Shown here one piece after another: positions 1-10,590 of a stretch of 64,000 bases of DNA. How positions within the stretch are numbered: position 1 is the stretch's first letter; each line of letters begins with the position of its first letter. The notes under the pieces were generated by a model. The model ran no database searches. It worked only from the letters and a program-made list of their open reading frames with translations, and had not been told where the DNA came from. The position numbers were made by a program, and so were the translations under genes. The stretch is from NCBI GenBank assembly GCA_963924555.1, contig OZ004584.1:711001-775000 (forward strand), written 5' to 3'. The stretch comes from Crambe crambe (taxonomy: Eukaryota; Porifera; Demospongiae; Poecilosclerida; Crambeidae).

Positions 1-312
1 TCCTAGTAGGTTGGGACATGCCATTTGTGTTGGAGCTTGCAATGAACAAGGAAAACTTACTGTCTTCACTCCAGAGGGACGTGAAATTGACTGTTTGGAA
101 CTTGGAGAGAATGTTTGGGTACCAACAATTGATGGAGAGCGAAGCATTGAATCACGTCAAGGGACATCATATTCAGCACCAATAGTTGCCGCCTGCATTT
201 GCCTCATAATCTGAAGACATCAGAAATCTTGCTGATGCTTATGGCATTCCTGATCTGTTGGAGAAGTTGCATAACATTTGGTGCATGAGGGAGATCCTAA
301 AGATGATGGCAG
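1..312 (+). pseudogene. Subtilisin-like S8 protease, 3' fragment, frameshifted
   Basis: The window opens inside a copy of the subtilase found intact at 29172-30428 and 42309-43550. Reading from position 11 it matches the C-terminal half of the domain: the region after the oxyanion Asn, then the catalytic Ser in the motif RQGTSYSAPIVAAC. Intact copies read ctcataatcgaagatatc; here one extra base gives ctcataatctgaagacatc, so the frame stops at 214 while homology (NLADAYGIPDLLEKLHN) continues in another frame to about 312. Past that point the sequence departs from the intact copies, which continue gcagtaaagcaaggac. The residues around the Ser match the third copy at 46 kb better than the two intact copies. 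It is a relic unless the extra base is a sequencing error. Confidence 0.85.
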
Positions 313-837
313 TAAGTCCTTTTCAATTGCCACATGGTCTATCGCCACATGGTCTATCGCACCCACGTATTTGATTAGAATTAATTTGTGTCAAAGTCAC
401 GTGGAAAATGATTATGATGTAGTCAACATTCCGCATCTTTCACCAGACATATTTTCTCCTTCTCTTCCCCCTACTTCCGCAATACGTCTGGCTCGTGAGA
501 CTAGCTCTCTCTGATCATCATTTTGAATTTCAATCACAAATTTGCATCACAATTCTTAGAATGAAATAATGAAGATGGATTGATTTTGAGAGGTTTAGTC
601 TCTGTGAACTATAATCATCTTGCTAAATAATGTGTGCAGTGCAAGTGGAACATACATTTTCATTTTTAGTATGACCCTCGGTACTAAGTGAGAGTTGGGA
701 CATCTAGCTACTAGCATGGATCAAAATTTATATTGCAAAGTGTGCCATGAGATGAGGGAAGAGGGAAAACATTGAACTGGTAGGTACAGGTATATCCTTG
801 GAAATTATGAAATTGATGTGTTAACAAGCACAGGCTA
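313..837. other. Gene-free stretch
   Basis: AT-rich sequence following the subtilase fragment. The only open frame (278-514) is the subtilase tail read in the wrong frame and has no recognisable content. No repeat or RNA gene was recognised. Confidence 0.5.
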
Positions 838-846
838 GTGCAGTAC

Positions 847-1632
847 TAGCCTCGTTCCCAGGCTCTCAGTGAAACGGGAAATGTGGGGGCGGAAAGGAGA
901 GCCTGGTTTCTACTGCAGACCGGATCCCTCACATTCCGGGGGATTTGGATTCCCTCCGTACTTTCCCGTTTTTGATTTCATCATAATTATTATTATTTTG
1001 TCTAATCAGCGTTTTTTTGTGCAAGATGGCGAGTTCGTTTCTGAGTGTTTCTTCTAGCGTTTCTTCAAGCGATTCAAGTTCCCACTATCCGCAAGCGCTT
1101 TCTCATGCCCTGTCAATGCTTGGTTTACCTGAACTGTTGCTGAAGGAAGAGCAGAAGCTGGCTATCTGAGCTGTATTTGATGGCAAGGATATGTTCGTGT
1201 CCCTGCTCTCAAGGGATCTCCGCAAAGAAGATCTGGCCAGCTCTTTGAAGCTAGTAATGTTTGCAGTTGCCTTCTCCAAGGAAACTATTCTCCTCTTGCA
1301 AGCTTAACAGATGTGTGATGGGAAGGGGTCATCTGGAGCTAGCTCAGGGACATCCAGGAGTTTGTTGATCCTAAAAGCCCATTTCTATGATAATCCAGAA
1401 CTGCTGAACAAGGCAATGGCTGCACTCTGCTCACACAAGCGACATGCAATACGCACGTTTGTACTAATTGTGACGTTTACTTAATAATTACATCATCAAT
1501 CGTGTTATGAATATAATAATAAAAATAATAATTATGTGGTCAAAATTTACACGCCCGTGCGTGCAGTAGAAACCAGGCTCTCCTTTCCACCCCCACATTT
1601 CCCGTTTCACTGAGAGCCTGGGAACGAGGCTA
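847..1632. mobile_element. TAG-ended inverted-repeat DNA transposon, 9-bp target duplication, helicase remnant inside
   Basis: The element starts TAGCCTCGTTCCCAGG and ends with the reverse complement. The terminal inverted repeats are about 75 bp long and nearly perfect. The 9-bp direct repeat gtgcagtac flanks it at 838-846 and 1633-1641. Inside, an ATG at 1026 opens a decayed reading frame containing LLLKEEQKLAI, an in-frame stop, then AVFDGKDMFVSLL. This resembles the Q-motif and start of motif I of RecQ-like helicases (usual form: EEQ..AI.AVF.GKDVFV.LPTG.GKS), but the Walker A lysine region is gone. A second short frame at 1309-1484 may be another remnant. The TIR length and 9-bp duplication resemble Mutator-like elements; that assignment is an inference. 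No transposase is visible, so it is non-autonomous. Confidence 0.8.
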
Positions 1633-1641
1633 GTGCAGTAC

Positions 1642-2190
1642 CTAAAGGCAAATGGTCTATACAATCAGTGCAGTCACTCTGAAAGAATTGGGGCGAGAGT
1701 ATAACAGAAATTTTGAAAATGAATGCTATGAGCTCAATTTTCACTGATATCAATCGCTATATAGGCATACCTATATCCAAAATATGAAGACTCTGGTTGG
1801 TAGTTATAAAGCTTCAAAACGTTATAATTCCCATAGACTTTTGTACTGTCCTCCATATAGTTAATTAGAGCAGTAATTAAAGACACTGGTGTTTAGAGTG
1901 TGAAGTAAACAGGTGTATATGCTATATACTAGGATTGGAAACATACTAGGTTGAATTAGCTATGATTGGACACATACAAGTTGACATAGCTTCTAAAGCA
2001 ATTAATCATTAGATAAGCCTTGATCATGATTGAAGTCAACATAGCTAATGAATAAACAACTGTGTTGAAAGGCTACCTATATGTGTATATTAGCTACTTG
2101 AGCTTGCTTGTTGACCAAGTGTGCACGTGCACTGGAAGGCTATAAAAATGAGCTCTGATTGCAATTTACTCAGATGCAATTTTATCGAAC
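1642..2190. other. Gene-free stretch
   Basis: AT-rich sequence with no supported gene. A TATA-like tataaaaatg lies at about 2141, some 50 bases before the subtilase fragment that begins at 2191. Confidence 0.4.
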
Positions 2191-2566
2191 ATGCTGAAAA
2201 GACATTACATCATGCGCTTCCTACCACTGTCTTTATATCGTTTTATTCGTCCGATGTCCAGTGCAAGTTTAAAAAATGAGCCTCGCTATACATCAGATGC
2301 ACAACCTTCAAATGATAGCATTATGCTCTCTCGGTATCAATGGCAACCAGCTAAGACTTGGTTCAAGAGTACAAATCTGCTGCACCTAAACAATGAACAG
2401 GATACTGAAACACAGGTATCCACCAATGAAGAAGAAGAAAAAAGGAAGAAAATGGCAATTTCCAACAATAAAGGTCTCACTCCATTCAGCAATGTTCAAG
2501 CTAGTGGCATGAAGAAATTCAACGCAATACCACAAGGACATGGAGCCCCAAAAGCAAAATTAATGA
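2191..2566 (+). pseudogene. Subtilase N-terminal fragment with 69-codon deletion
   Basis: Encodes the N-terminal region of the local subtilase family (RFLPLSLYRFIRPMSSAS, the acidic/lysine linker, then PFSNVQASGMKKF). At IPQGHG it jumps directly to APKAKLM. Compared with the intact copy at 42309, an in-frame block of 69 codons is missing, which carries both the catalytic Asp and His. After LM the homology ends in a GTTT-rich stretch that is also found, inverted, near 32.45 kb. The product could not be an active protease. The copy at 3527 has the same deletion endpoint, so the two derive from one deleted ancestor. Confidence 0.85.
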
Positions 2567-2700
2567 TGCTTATTTGTTTGTTTGTTTGTCTGTTTATACT
2601 TTATGAGGTATATATTGAACTTGATGGATCATAATTATCTAGCAGTGCATGGATATTATAATACTGATCCATTACTAATATTTATTATTATTTATAAGGT

Positions 2701-2935
2701 ATCGTCTGCATCTGAAGATGAATCTCTCCCAACTCCTGCCAAGGAAAAGTCCTCACACACACGCAGCAAGAGACACAGGACACATTCTCCTTCAGATGAA
2801 CAATCCTCAGACTCCGAACGTGAACGGAAGAAGAAGCACAAAGAAAAAGAAACCCCAAAGAAGAAGAAGAGAAAGAGAAGAAGAAGAATGAAGAAAAGAG
2901 AAGAGAGAAAAGAGAGATTACATGCCACCAAATAA
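2701..2935 (+). CDS. Possible exon: Ser-rich then Lys/Arg-rich tail, N-RAG-associated
   Basis: Preceded by a run of T/A ending in ataag (possible acceptor), an open frame reads SSASEDESLPTPAKEKSSH, then RSKRHRTHSPSDEQ, then an almost pure Lys/Arg/Glu tail ending in a stop at 2935. Such composition suggests a nuclear, nucleic-acid-associated tail, but no domain is recognised. About 240 bp (2570-2815) is repeated on the minus strand at 32220-32470, where it lies directly downstream of a RAG1-like zinc exon. It is therefore probably the 3' exon of that gene family, stranded here behind a subtilase fragment. In the second copy two bases are missing and the frame is broken. Confidence 0.4.
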
Positions 2936-3526
2936 TTACATGTATATACATGTTAAATAAATTAATAAATAATCAAAGCGCCTTTCTTCCCTGCGTACCA
3001 CAGAACTTTGCTGCCATGCTTCACTGCCTTGTTCCAGGCCACATTCTAAGAATGGTGGAAATGCATGTGGTGTCCTAGTTTCATCTACTCTGTTGGTAAC
3101 ACACTCTCTGATTAATGATGTACTTTGCAATCCTTATGTGACACCATGACCATGTCAACTCATTGCGAAATTTCCTTTGTAATTGTTGACAGAGGGAGGG
3201 GGGAGGAGGAGGAGGAATCAGAGGGTAGCCAAACCACTCAAATTGTGATCAGGAAGCATCAAATTTGGAGAATTCCATCACTTCATTATGATATATAATG
3301 TATACACTTTTTATTGGACTGTTGGGAGAACCCTTACTTAATGATCCGTACATAATTGTCAACTCTGACACTACCAAATATCGTGCAATGTCACTGTACA
3401 AAAGTAGCTACTGTAACAGTATCTATGGTCAGATGGTAAACAAGCTACCCTAAACACCAGGCTGTATCTAGTATCACTATAATTTATAATTGGATTTTAG
3501 GCATTAATTTAATTCATGATTGCATT
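2936..3526. other. Gene-free stretch
   Basis: No supported gene. It contains a short purine run (gaggagg, about 3190-3220) and AT-rich sequence up to the subtilase/N-RAG chimera. Confidence 0.4.
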
Positions 3527-3875
3527 ATGCGCTTCCTACTGCTCTCTTTAAACATCCAATGTCCAGTGCAAGTGATAGACAAAACGAGCCTCGCTAAACA
3601 TCAGATGCACAAATTTCAAATGATATATAGCATTAGGCTTTCTCAGTATCAATGGCAACCAGCTAATATTTGGTTCAAGAGTACAAATCTGCTGCACCTA
3701 AACAATGAACAGGATACTGAAACACAGGTATCCACCAATGAAGAAGAAGAAAAAAGGAAGAAAATGGCAATTTCCAACAATAAAGGTCTCACTCCATTCA
3801 GCAATGTTCAAGCTAGTGGCATGAAGAAATTCAACGCAATACCACAAGGACATGGAGCCCCAAAAGCAGAATTAA
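3527..3875 (+). pseudogene. Subtilase N-terminal fragment, 69-codon deletion, fused to N-RAG-like sequence
   Basis: Begins MRFLLLSLNI like the intact subtilases, continues through the QYQWQPANIWFK and TETQVSTNEEEE segments, and has the same in-frame deletion as the 2191 copy (IPQGHG joined to APKAELM). The catalytic Asp and His are absent. At about 3875 the frame runs uninterrupted into sequence unlike subtilase (KEIQKERGEV...), which belongs to the RAG1-like block described next. The join lies at aattaatga, a short match shared by both parents. Confidence 0.8.
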
Positions 3876-4505
3876 TGAAAGAGATCCAAAAGGAAAGGGG
3901 TGAAGTACGATCCACCAATTTAAAATCAAAATCATGGCTTCCACATTCTGAAGATTGTGAAATTTGTTTGACTGTGTCAGGTGGTGGGAAGCCTAAAAGA
4001 AGGAAAGTAGCATTAGAAGTGAAAGGGCGACCAAGATAACATGAATAGATCGATAATGACCAGAGTAGCTGAAATCGATCCACCCCAATTTGTGAATTTC
4101 CAACTACAACCCTCCTATTTCCTTCCCAATTCCATGCTGAATGATTTGCTCTGTTTGAGCTGTTCCTGCATTCCGAATCAACCACTGGAAATAGCAACTT
4201 GCCGGCACTATAATAATATATGTGTACCTTGTATTGTCAGCAGTTGTGAAAGTGGTAGCTCTCTTCTCTGTAACTGCAATGGAAGGTCTATACTGCCTCA
4301 TCACCTGTGCATTCCATCTCCAGTTGTGATGAAAGTATTCAGTAGCCTTTTGGTGAGGTGTAAGAATGACTGTAGAGAAGTGATGCAACTTAAGGATCTG
4401 AAGCTGCATATTACATCAAACTGCACCCATGTTGAAATTCCATCTCCCTCAAAGATCACTGTCAACCATCTCTTGCACACCTCAGACATCCCTACTCAAT
4501 CTTGA
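3876..4505 (+). pseudogene. RAG1 N-terminal-like (N-RAG) block: WxPHS motif, RING finger and C2H2-like finger
   Basis: Frame 1 (to the stop at 4039) contains SWLPHSEDCEICLTVSGGGK followed by KRRK, resembling the W.PHS..C..C.T motif and basic stretch upstream of the RING in RAG1. A one-base change of frame follows. The second frame (4041-4505) then has CLSC, CRHYNNICVPC and LCNC, spaced as a C3HC4 RING. Next come VFSSLLVRCKNDC and HITSNC, like the zinc finger that follows the RING in RAG1. No RAG1 catalytic core is seen downstream. Proteins carrying only this N-terminal part are known from invertebrate mobile elements (N-RAG-TP in molluscs). The assignment is by motif order recalled from the family; the frameshift suggests a pseudogene. 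Confidence 0.65.
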
Positions 4506-5223
4506 ATGGAAAAACAAGCAATAGGCTTACTAGTTGATAAATTGATGCCCACCAATGGATTCATTAGTTGTAGGTGGAAAGGTAAGGCACTAAAATTAAT
4601 TCGTTAACCAATTCTATCTTCAAAATTACAATTTACTAGCCGATATCAGTAGTACGTGTGACCACACCCCGAATAGATTCAAGTGAAGCCTCCACACTGT
4701 TAAAAATTCAGGGTTACGATAACCCCAAAATTGGAGTTCCCACGACTGGGCAAATTAAACCCTTATCATTGGGTAACTGTTACCCCTCTGAGGTGTAATG
4801 TAAGTACACCACTGTGGAGTCATGTCAACTCTTTCAAAGTAACAAAAACTCTTTCAACAAAATTAATTTTCAAAATCCAGAGCAAATAAACAATAATAAT
4901 TAGATAAAGTTAACCATGAATACAGCTACTGCAAATTAGAACACAGAGTCAATACTGATGTAGGAATTTTACTATTGTCTTTCAATCCTATTACAAAATG
5001 TTGAAGAAATATGTACAGAGCATACATGCTCTTAGGGTATTCCATATTCAACACATAATCTATAACAGCATCCAAAAGGTTCTCACAGGAATACATGAAA
5101 ACACCTTCCACAATCAAATGATACGAATCTTCTGCAGCTAATATATATGGCTCACTCTGACCATAAGCAAGGGAAACTTCTTCGATGTTACAGCATGTCT
5201 ACAACAACAATAATAACAATAAT
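4506..5223. other. Gene-free stretch with short repeats
   Basis: AT-rich. At about 4695-4830 there are repeated ggttac/gtaacc words (gggttacgataacccc, gggtaactgttacccc) that could be a decayed foldback element. The minus-strand frame at 4926-5117 has no recognisable features. Confidence 0.4.
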
Positions 5224-7392
5224 AGTATAAGGGAAAAAGCATTTCGTGAAATGAAAAAAGATGTAGGGATGACCACTGCACAAAAAAGTAAGGAAACAAG
5301 AAGGATGGAATCTTTGTTCTGTATATCCAGCCAACAATCCCTACATATACGTCGGGTAGCTTCAGATTATAGTGTAGTAATGTACGTACATGTAGGGATT
5401 GTTGGCTGGATATACAGAACAAAGATTCCATCCTTCTTGTTTCCTTACTTTTTTGTGCAGTGGTCATCCCTACATCTTTTTTCATTTCACGAAATGCTTT
5501 TTCCCTTACTTGTTCCTGGTCTTTTTTTCCTCTCTTTTATGGTTTTAGCTATGTATAGAGTTCATTCTTCTATGTGTATGCAGGGACAGATGAAAGAAGA
5601 ATAGTTCTCCAATAGCATACCAGCCCAATCACTATCAACGAGTCAAGGTGGAGGTAGAAGATGCTGAAATAGAGTCTACCTTGTTGAATCTAAATCCCCG
5701 AGTCGATACAGTAGTCTATCATCATCATCACTATTCTAGCTACATATACCTATACCTAGCTAGCTAGCTAGAGGCAGCTGAATAATATTATAATTTCGAA
5801 TAATTGGATATCAAATACATGCGCATGCGTATTATAGAAAAGATGGCTTCCTAATTGAATTAGTCGAGTGCTGTGCTCCTTAGTGTCTCCTTTTTCATCG
5901 ACTCTTTCGAGGATCAACGAGTAGAAAAGATCGTAGTTCGTAGAATTTGGAGTGGATTTGTCCAGAAATCATAGCTGTAGCTTGAGTGGTTCGAGAGATA
6001 TGGTTGTCTAAGAAGAATAATAAGAAGAAGAATAATAATAACAAGTAAGGGAAAAAGCATTTCGTGAAATGAAAAAAAGATGTAGGGATGACCACTGCTC
6101 AAAAAAGTAAGGAAACAAGAAGGATGGAAATGGGATCAATCTTTGTTCTGTATATCCAGCCAACAATCCCTACATATACACACATTACTACACTATAATC
6201 TGAAGTTACCTGACGTATATGTAGGGATTGTTGGCTGGATATACAGAACAAAGATTGATCCCATTTCCATCCTTCTTGTTTCCTTACTTTTTTGAGCAGT
6301 GGTCATCCCTACATCTTTTTTTCATTTCACGAAATGCTTTTTCCCTTACTTGTTCCTGGTCTTTTTTCCTCTCTTTTATGGTTTTAGCTATGATTAGAGT
6401 TCATTCTTCTATGTGTATGCAGGGACAGATGAAAGAAGTTCTCCAATAGCATACCAGCCCAATCATTTATCGAGTCAAGGTGTTGTGTTGTTGAGCCGTA
6501 CTTGGAGGTCGAAGATGCTGAAATAGAGTCTACCGCGGTGAATCTAAATCCTCGAATCGATACAGTAGCCTATCATCATCATTATCCAGAGCTAGAGCTA
6601 GCTAGCTAGCTAGCTAGAGACAGCTGAGTAATATTATGATTTCGAATAATTGGATATTGAAATACATGCGCATGCGTATTATAGAAAAGATGGCTTCCTA
6701 ATTGAATTAGTCGAGTGCTGTGCTCCATAGTGTCTCCTTTTTCATCGACTCTTTCGAGGATCAACGAGTAGAAAAGATCGTAGTTGGTAGAATTTGGAGT
6801 GGATTTGTCCAGAAATCATAGCTGTAGCTTGAGTGGTTCGAGAGATATGGTTGTCTAAGAAGAATAATAATAATAAGAAGAAGAATAATAATAATAATAA
6901 TAATAATAGAGAAGAAGAAGAATACAGCGATTTACCTGCTTGCCGTATTTCTGAAACGGTAAGCTCCCTGGTCCTGAAACTTGGTCTGCACATTGTAGTA
7001 GGCTCTAGTAGGCTGGATAATCATTCACAGTAGCTTTTGTTAGGTCTAAGTGGGGGAACTGGAATTTCACTTTTGTATTAGTCTATAGGCGGCGCGCGCG
7101 GCCGTCCGAGTCATCCCTACATAGAGAGTGCTACCGCACTCTCTGATAATAATAGAGAAGAAGAAGAATATAGCGATTTACCTGCTTGCCGTATTTCTGA
7201 AACGGTAAGCTCCCTGGTCCTGAAACTTGGTCTGCACATTGTAGTAGGCTCTAGTAGGCTGGATAATCATTCACAGTAGCTTTTGTTAGGTCTAAGTGGG
7301 GGAACTGGAATTTCACTTTTGTATTAGTCTATAGGCGGCGCGCGCGGCCGTCCGAGTCATCCCTACATAGAGAGTGCTACCGCACTCTCTGA
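5224..7392 (+). mobile_element. Helitron-like non-autonomous element 1, interrupted by element 2
   Basis: The left part (about 5224-6041) and right part (7147-7392) form one element of about 1.06 kb, split by a second copy. The 5' region is a near-perfect foldback (arms about 5228-5345 and 5395-5512). The 3' end is the short hairpin AGAGAGTGCTACCGCACTCTCT followed by GA. The final bases CTGA fit the CTRR rule of Helitron 3' ends, and the next base is T (7393). There is no terminal inverted repeat in the transposase sense, no target duplication and no coding capacity. Its extreme 5' end (tagtataaggg) differs from the CAAGTAAGGG of other copies, so that boundary is uncertain by a few bases. Confidence 0.7.
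6042..7146 (+). mobile_element. Helitron-like non-autonomous element 2, nested in element 1
   Basis: A 1105-bp copy inserted into the AAT microsatellite of element 1. It starts CAAGTAAGGG right after an A (6041) and ends CTCTCTGA right before a T (7147). The host sequence resumes without duplication, giving exact ends. The 5' 320 bp fold back on themselves. A GC-rich patch (ggcggcgcgcgcggccgtccg, about 7089-7108) and the 3' hairpin close the element. The subterminal TGTAGGGATGA near the 5' end is the complement of TCATCCCTACA before the 3' hairpin. The copy at 33677-34756 is about 97 percent identical by eye. Confidence 0.8.
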
Positions 7393-9845
7393 TACTGACT
7401 TGACGTTGTATGCATAATTCATAATACGTACATGTTCATAATAGTAAAGAATGCTTTTCTTATTTTTAGAAGACCTCGGATATAAGAAATGTTCCAAGAT
7501 GACAAGAGCCCTACCAACCTCACAATAATGAGATGACTCTGAAATAAGAATATAGATGATTGTATAAATAAATAGTGTATCTGTACGATAGATCCCCTTA
7601 TGCAGGAAGGGTCTCAAGGAATGAGTCAGTACCTTAGCATCATAATGATACATCCCTAGTTATGGAGGTGTTGGGAGTCCATTGAGACCCACTGCACAAG
7701 TGGTATGCAGATATTGTGTAAAAACAGGGCTTGCTCGGTTCAAATTTCTTATGTAGCCATGTTAATTGCCATGAACTATGTATCACTTACCAGTTAGCTT
7801 TTTGGTCAAACTATTACTCGCTTTGGATTCTTTATCACCATATAACAAAATTTTCGGCACCCATACAGTATTCCAATCATTTACAAGAGTGGGAACATCG
7901 CTGACAGTAATAATCTGTTGAAATTCTCTCCTTACCTAGAAAATGTTTCTAATTAATACCCACCTTTTACTTATTGTTTTCTTAGAAGGATTATTAGTTA
8001 TGGGGGTTAGCTAAGGAATGATGCAATTTATAAATCCTTATCAGGGATCCCAGTTACGATCCAAACAGCTTGGATGGCTGCCCAAGTCAAAATCAGCAAT
8101 TAGGATTACTTTGATGATTTGAACCTAATATAGATGACAACCCCTAACCAGGAAAAAAAAAAACAAAAACAAAAAACACACACTTTCTACACCACATAAA
8201 AGATGACCTAAGAACCCCTTTTTCTGGCGTGGCATAATTGCAAGTTCAGGTATAATTGAACATTTCAATATTGTATGACGTTACATACCCATCTTTGAAA
8301 ACGTAGGCTTGGATATTCAGTTAGTACTTCCTGTACACTTGGTCCATCAGTTGTTATCCACGTTCTTCTAGTTTGTTCTGTGCCATCCACGATATTCTTA
8401 ATCGTTTTAGACTTCAGTTTTTTTCTTTTTTAGCTCCTCCTTCAATAATTTCACATTGGATTTATACTCATCCGTGTCCAGACATGGCTTCTTTCTACAC
8501 AACTGTTCATCATCCTCGTTACCACCCGAGTTATGTCCCTGTTTTTTCTTTCTTTTCCTTAGATTTTTAAATTTTTCTCTCAACCTGTTTCGCCAAGTTG
8601 TCTAAAAATCAATATCATATTATTATGAGGCATCAATACTAAAGTAGTAAAAAAGTAAATCAAGAGCATAGCTCAATGAACTGCATGTACCCATAATGGA
8701 CCCAAACCAGAATCCTAACCAATCCGATATTTTAGTGTGCATTATTTGAAATTAAGTGGCTTACTAATTTTATGAGAATCTACACTTCAAATTTATGGTT
8801 TCAAGAGAAATTTACTGAGATAATTACTTACATATCCACATCCATAATTATCCTTGAGAATTGGGTACTGGCTGATCAAACATTGTGCTAAACTTGTCAA
8901 CTGTTCGGGTGTAGGTTCGATAGTATGCACCATAACAAGGGTAGCAATACTCGAAACAATTTCACATCTCACAGCTTTAGTAATATCCATCTTGTTTTCT
9001 CCTTTCAGAGCACTCATGGTTTTAAGTGAAAATTGTGTAGGGATCTTGAAAGAACTTAACCAATCGAAAATGCTGGCCGAAGAAACCTGTACACAAGGAA
9101 CACTTATGACACCTTCTAAGTCCATGGTATAACCACAGACATCCCTAGTATACCAGGAAGTCCATGGGATCACTCCAGACATACCCAAGTGCATGGAATA
9201 ACCACAGTGTACCCAGCATATGAAATAACAGTGCATACCCAAGTACACAAGATACCCCTAATTAGACAAATGCAATGCAGGGCCTTGGCCCCCAAATCAG
9301 GAATTATTCACTGGGTTGTTCATAACTTGCACTAGGAGCGGAACAGTCAGATTTTTCAGCCAATGCCACATTAAGACCGGAACTGGGTGAAAGCTACATG
9401 TGAACATAAATATATTCCTACATTAATAAAGTAGAACCGATCTTGATATTGCTTACAGTTTGAAATGGAGCACTATTAATACAACTATCAGAATTACCAG
9501 CAACCTGCATAATAAACAACACAAACAACTTGTATTAATTACTTGGTAAATAATATTTTAGCATTAAAACAAGCAATCACAGAATGATAGCCTGACTTTG
9601 GACATGATCAAACAAGCACCTTAGCTCCAGCTTCATGAACTCTTAGATTGGAGTGACTGAAGCTCCACTATATCACCTATAGCTTCCACCATTCTTCCAA
9701 GCTGACTCTCTGATAATTTCAGAAAAGAGGATCCTGATATTTTATTCTTTTCAAAAGCATTAGCTACTTCTTGATCAAAATAGTTAGCAAGATATTCAGA
9801 AAACTCTCTGAAAGAATAGGAAGGGATTAACTTTTCCTCCATTTT
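7393..9845 (-). pseudogene. SAM-domain protein gene, transposon-associated type, several exons
   Basis: Read on the minus strand. The first exon (ATG near 9843, to about 9640) encodes a SAM-like domain: FSEYLANYFDQEVANAFEKN, then ISGSSFLKLSESQLGRM. A later exon (about 9093-8833) has CEIVSSIATLVMVHTIEPTP and SLAQCLISQYPILKDNYGCGY, then a gtaagt donor. The next exon (8599 downward) continues TWRNRLREKFKNLRKRKKK. One base in an A-run then breaks the frame; in the alternative frame it goes on WITTDGPSVQEVLTEYPSL. Further exons lie at about 7935-7796 (VRREFQQIITVSDVPTLVND) and 7560-7393. This layout matches a family repeated many times in fish, sponge and cnidarian genomes (often named 'sterile alpha motif domain-containing 3-like'), recalled as transposon-linked. 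Exon borders are approximate. Confidence 0.55.
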
Positions 9846-9932
9846 GAAGAAAAAACTGAAATATCGAGCAGCTGCTTTGTGCATGCGCATTATGCCACAC
9901 GTGAGATCTACATGATAAAGTAAGTGAAGGCT

Positions 9933-10499
9933 AGGCACAGGCGGATTATGCCAGCATAAATTTTGGCATAATAGGTACATCATGGCAAAGGGCATAATTT
10001 GGCATAAAAATGGCAATTTTTCTGGCATTACAACCCACTACTGCATGGTCTATTCTTTCTATTCAGCAGTGAATGATTCACAGAATCAACATCACTGTAA
10101 AAACAAATGTGTAAAAACAACCTAAAAATGGGTTGTCTGAGTTGCAATTTGCAACTCATGTGTAAAAACAACCCATTTTTAGGTTATCTGAGCAACTCAG
10201 ATAACCTAAAAATGGGTTGTTTTTACACATTTATTTTTACAGTGATGCATGTGAATGTGATGTAGGTGTTGCATCGTAATTCAGCATCACCACTAGCAGT
10301 GCAACAATTTGGCTGCATCAGAAAGAGTTTTTTCACTGCTTAGTGAAACTTTTGGAAAGAGACAATATGCAATATAATGTTTTGTGTTGGCATATTTGGG
10401 CATAATATTTGGCATAATAGGGCAAAAATATAGTGGCAGTGCTAAAAAGCATAATAGGGGGGGGGGGGGGGGAGGAATTGGCAGAATCCGCCTGTGTCT
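9933..10499. mobile_element. hAT-like MITE, 20-bp TIR, about 9-bp target duplication
   Basis: The left end AGGCACAGGCGGATTATGCC and the inverted right end GGCAGAATCCGCCTGTGTCT match at 18 of 20 positions. The flanks repeat agtgaaggct (9923-9932 and 10500-10509). The duplication may be 8 bp plus chance bases, as expected of hAT. The interior is rich in GGCATAAT words and holds a run of 15 or more G at about 10457-10472. It sits between two divergently transcribed transposon-type genes and is itself interrupted by the MITE at 10092-10245. Confidence 0.7.
10092..10245. mobile_element. Small foldback MITE nested in the hAT-like element
   Basis: Starts TCACTGTAAAAACAAATGTG and ends CATTTATTTTTACAGTGA. 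The body is built from inverted and direct copies of GTGTAAAAACAACC and ACCTAAAAATGGGTTGT, so almost the whole 154 bp can fold. No convincing target duplication was found. Confidence 0.65.
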
Positions 10500-10590
10500 A
10501 GTGAAGGCTGGATCTAAGTAGAATTAACAGACTATTATGTAAGAGTTAATCGAAACATTGGTGTAAAAATTAACTTGTATCACTATAGCA

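Noticed and set aside
847-1632. LTR or retrotransposon ends
   Set aside because: Ends are inverted, not direct, with a 9-bp duplication and no RT, primer-binding site or polypurine tract.
5185-5604. 139-residue open frame
   Set aside because: Reads across the foldback of a Helitron-like element; the equivalent frames at 6228 and 33863 are also by-products.
6833-7033. Asn-rich frames (also 34452, 18602)
   Set aside because: Translations of AAT microsatellites in transposons.
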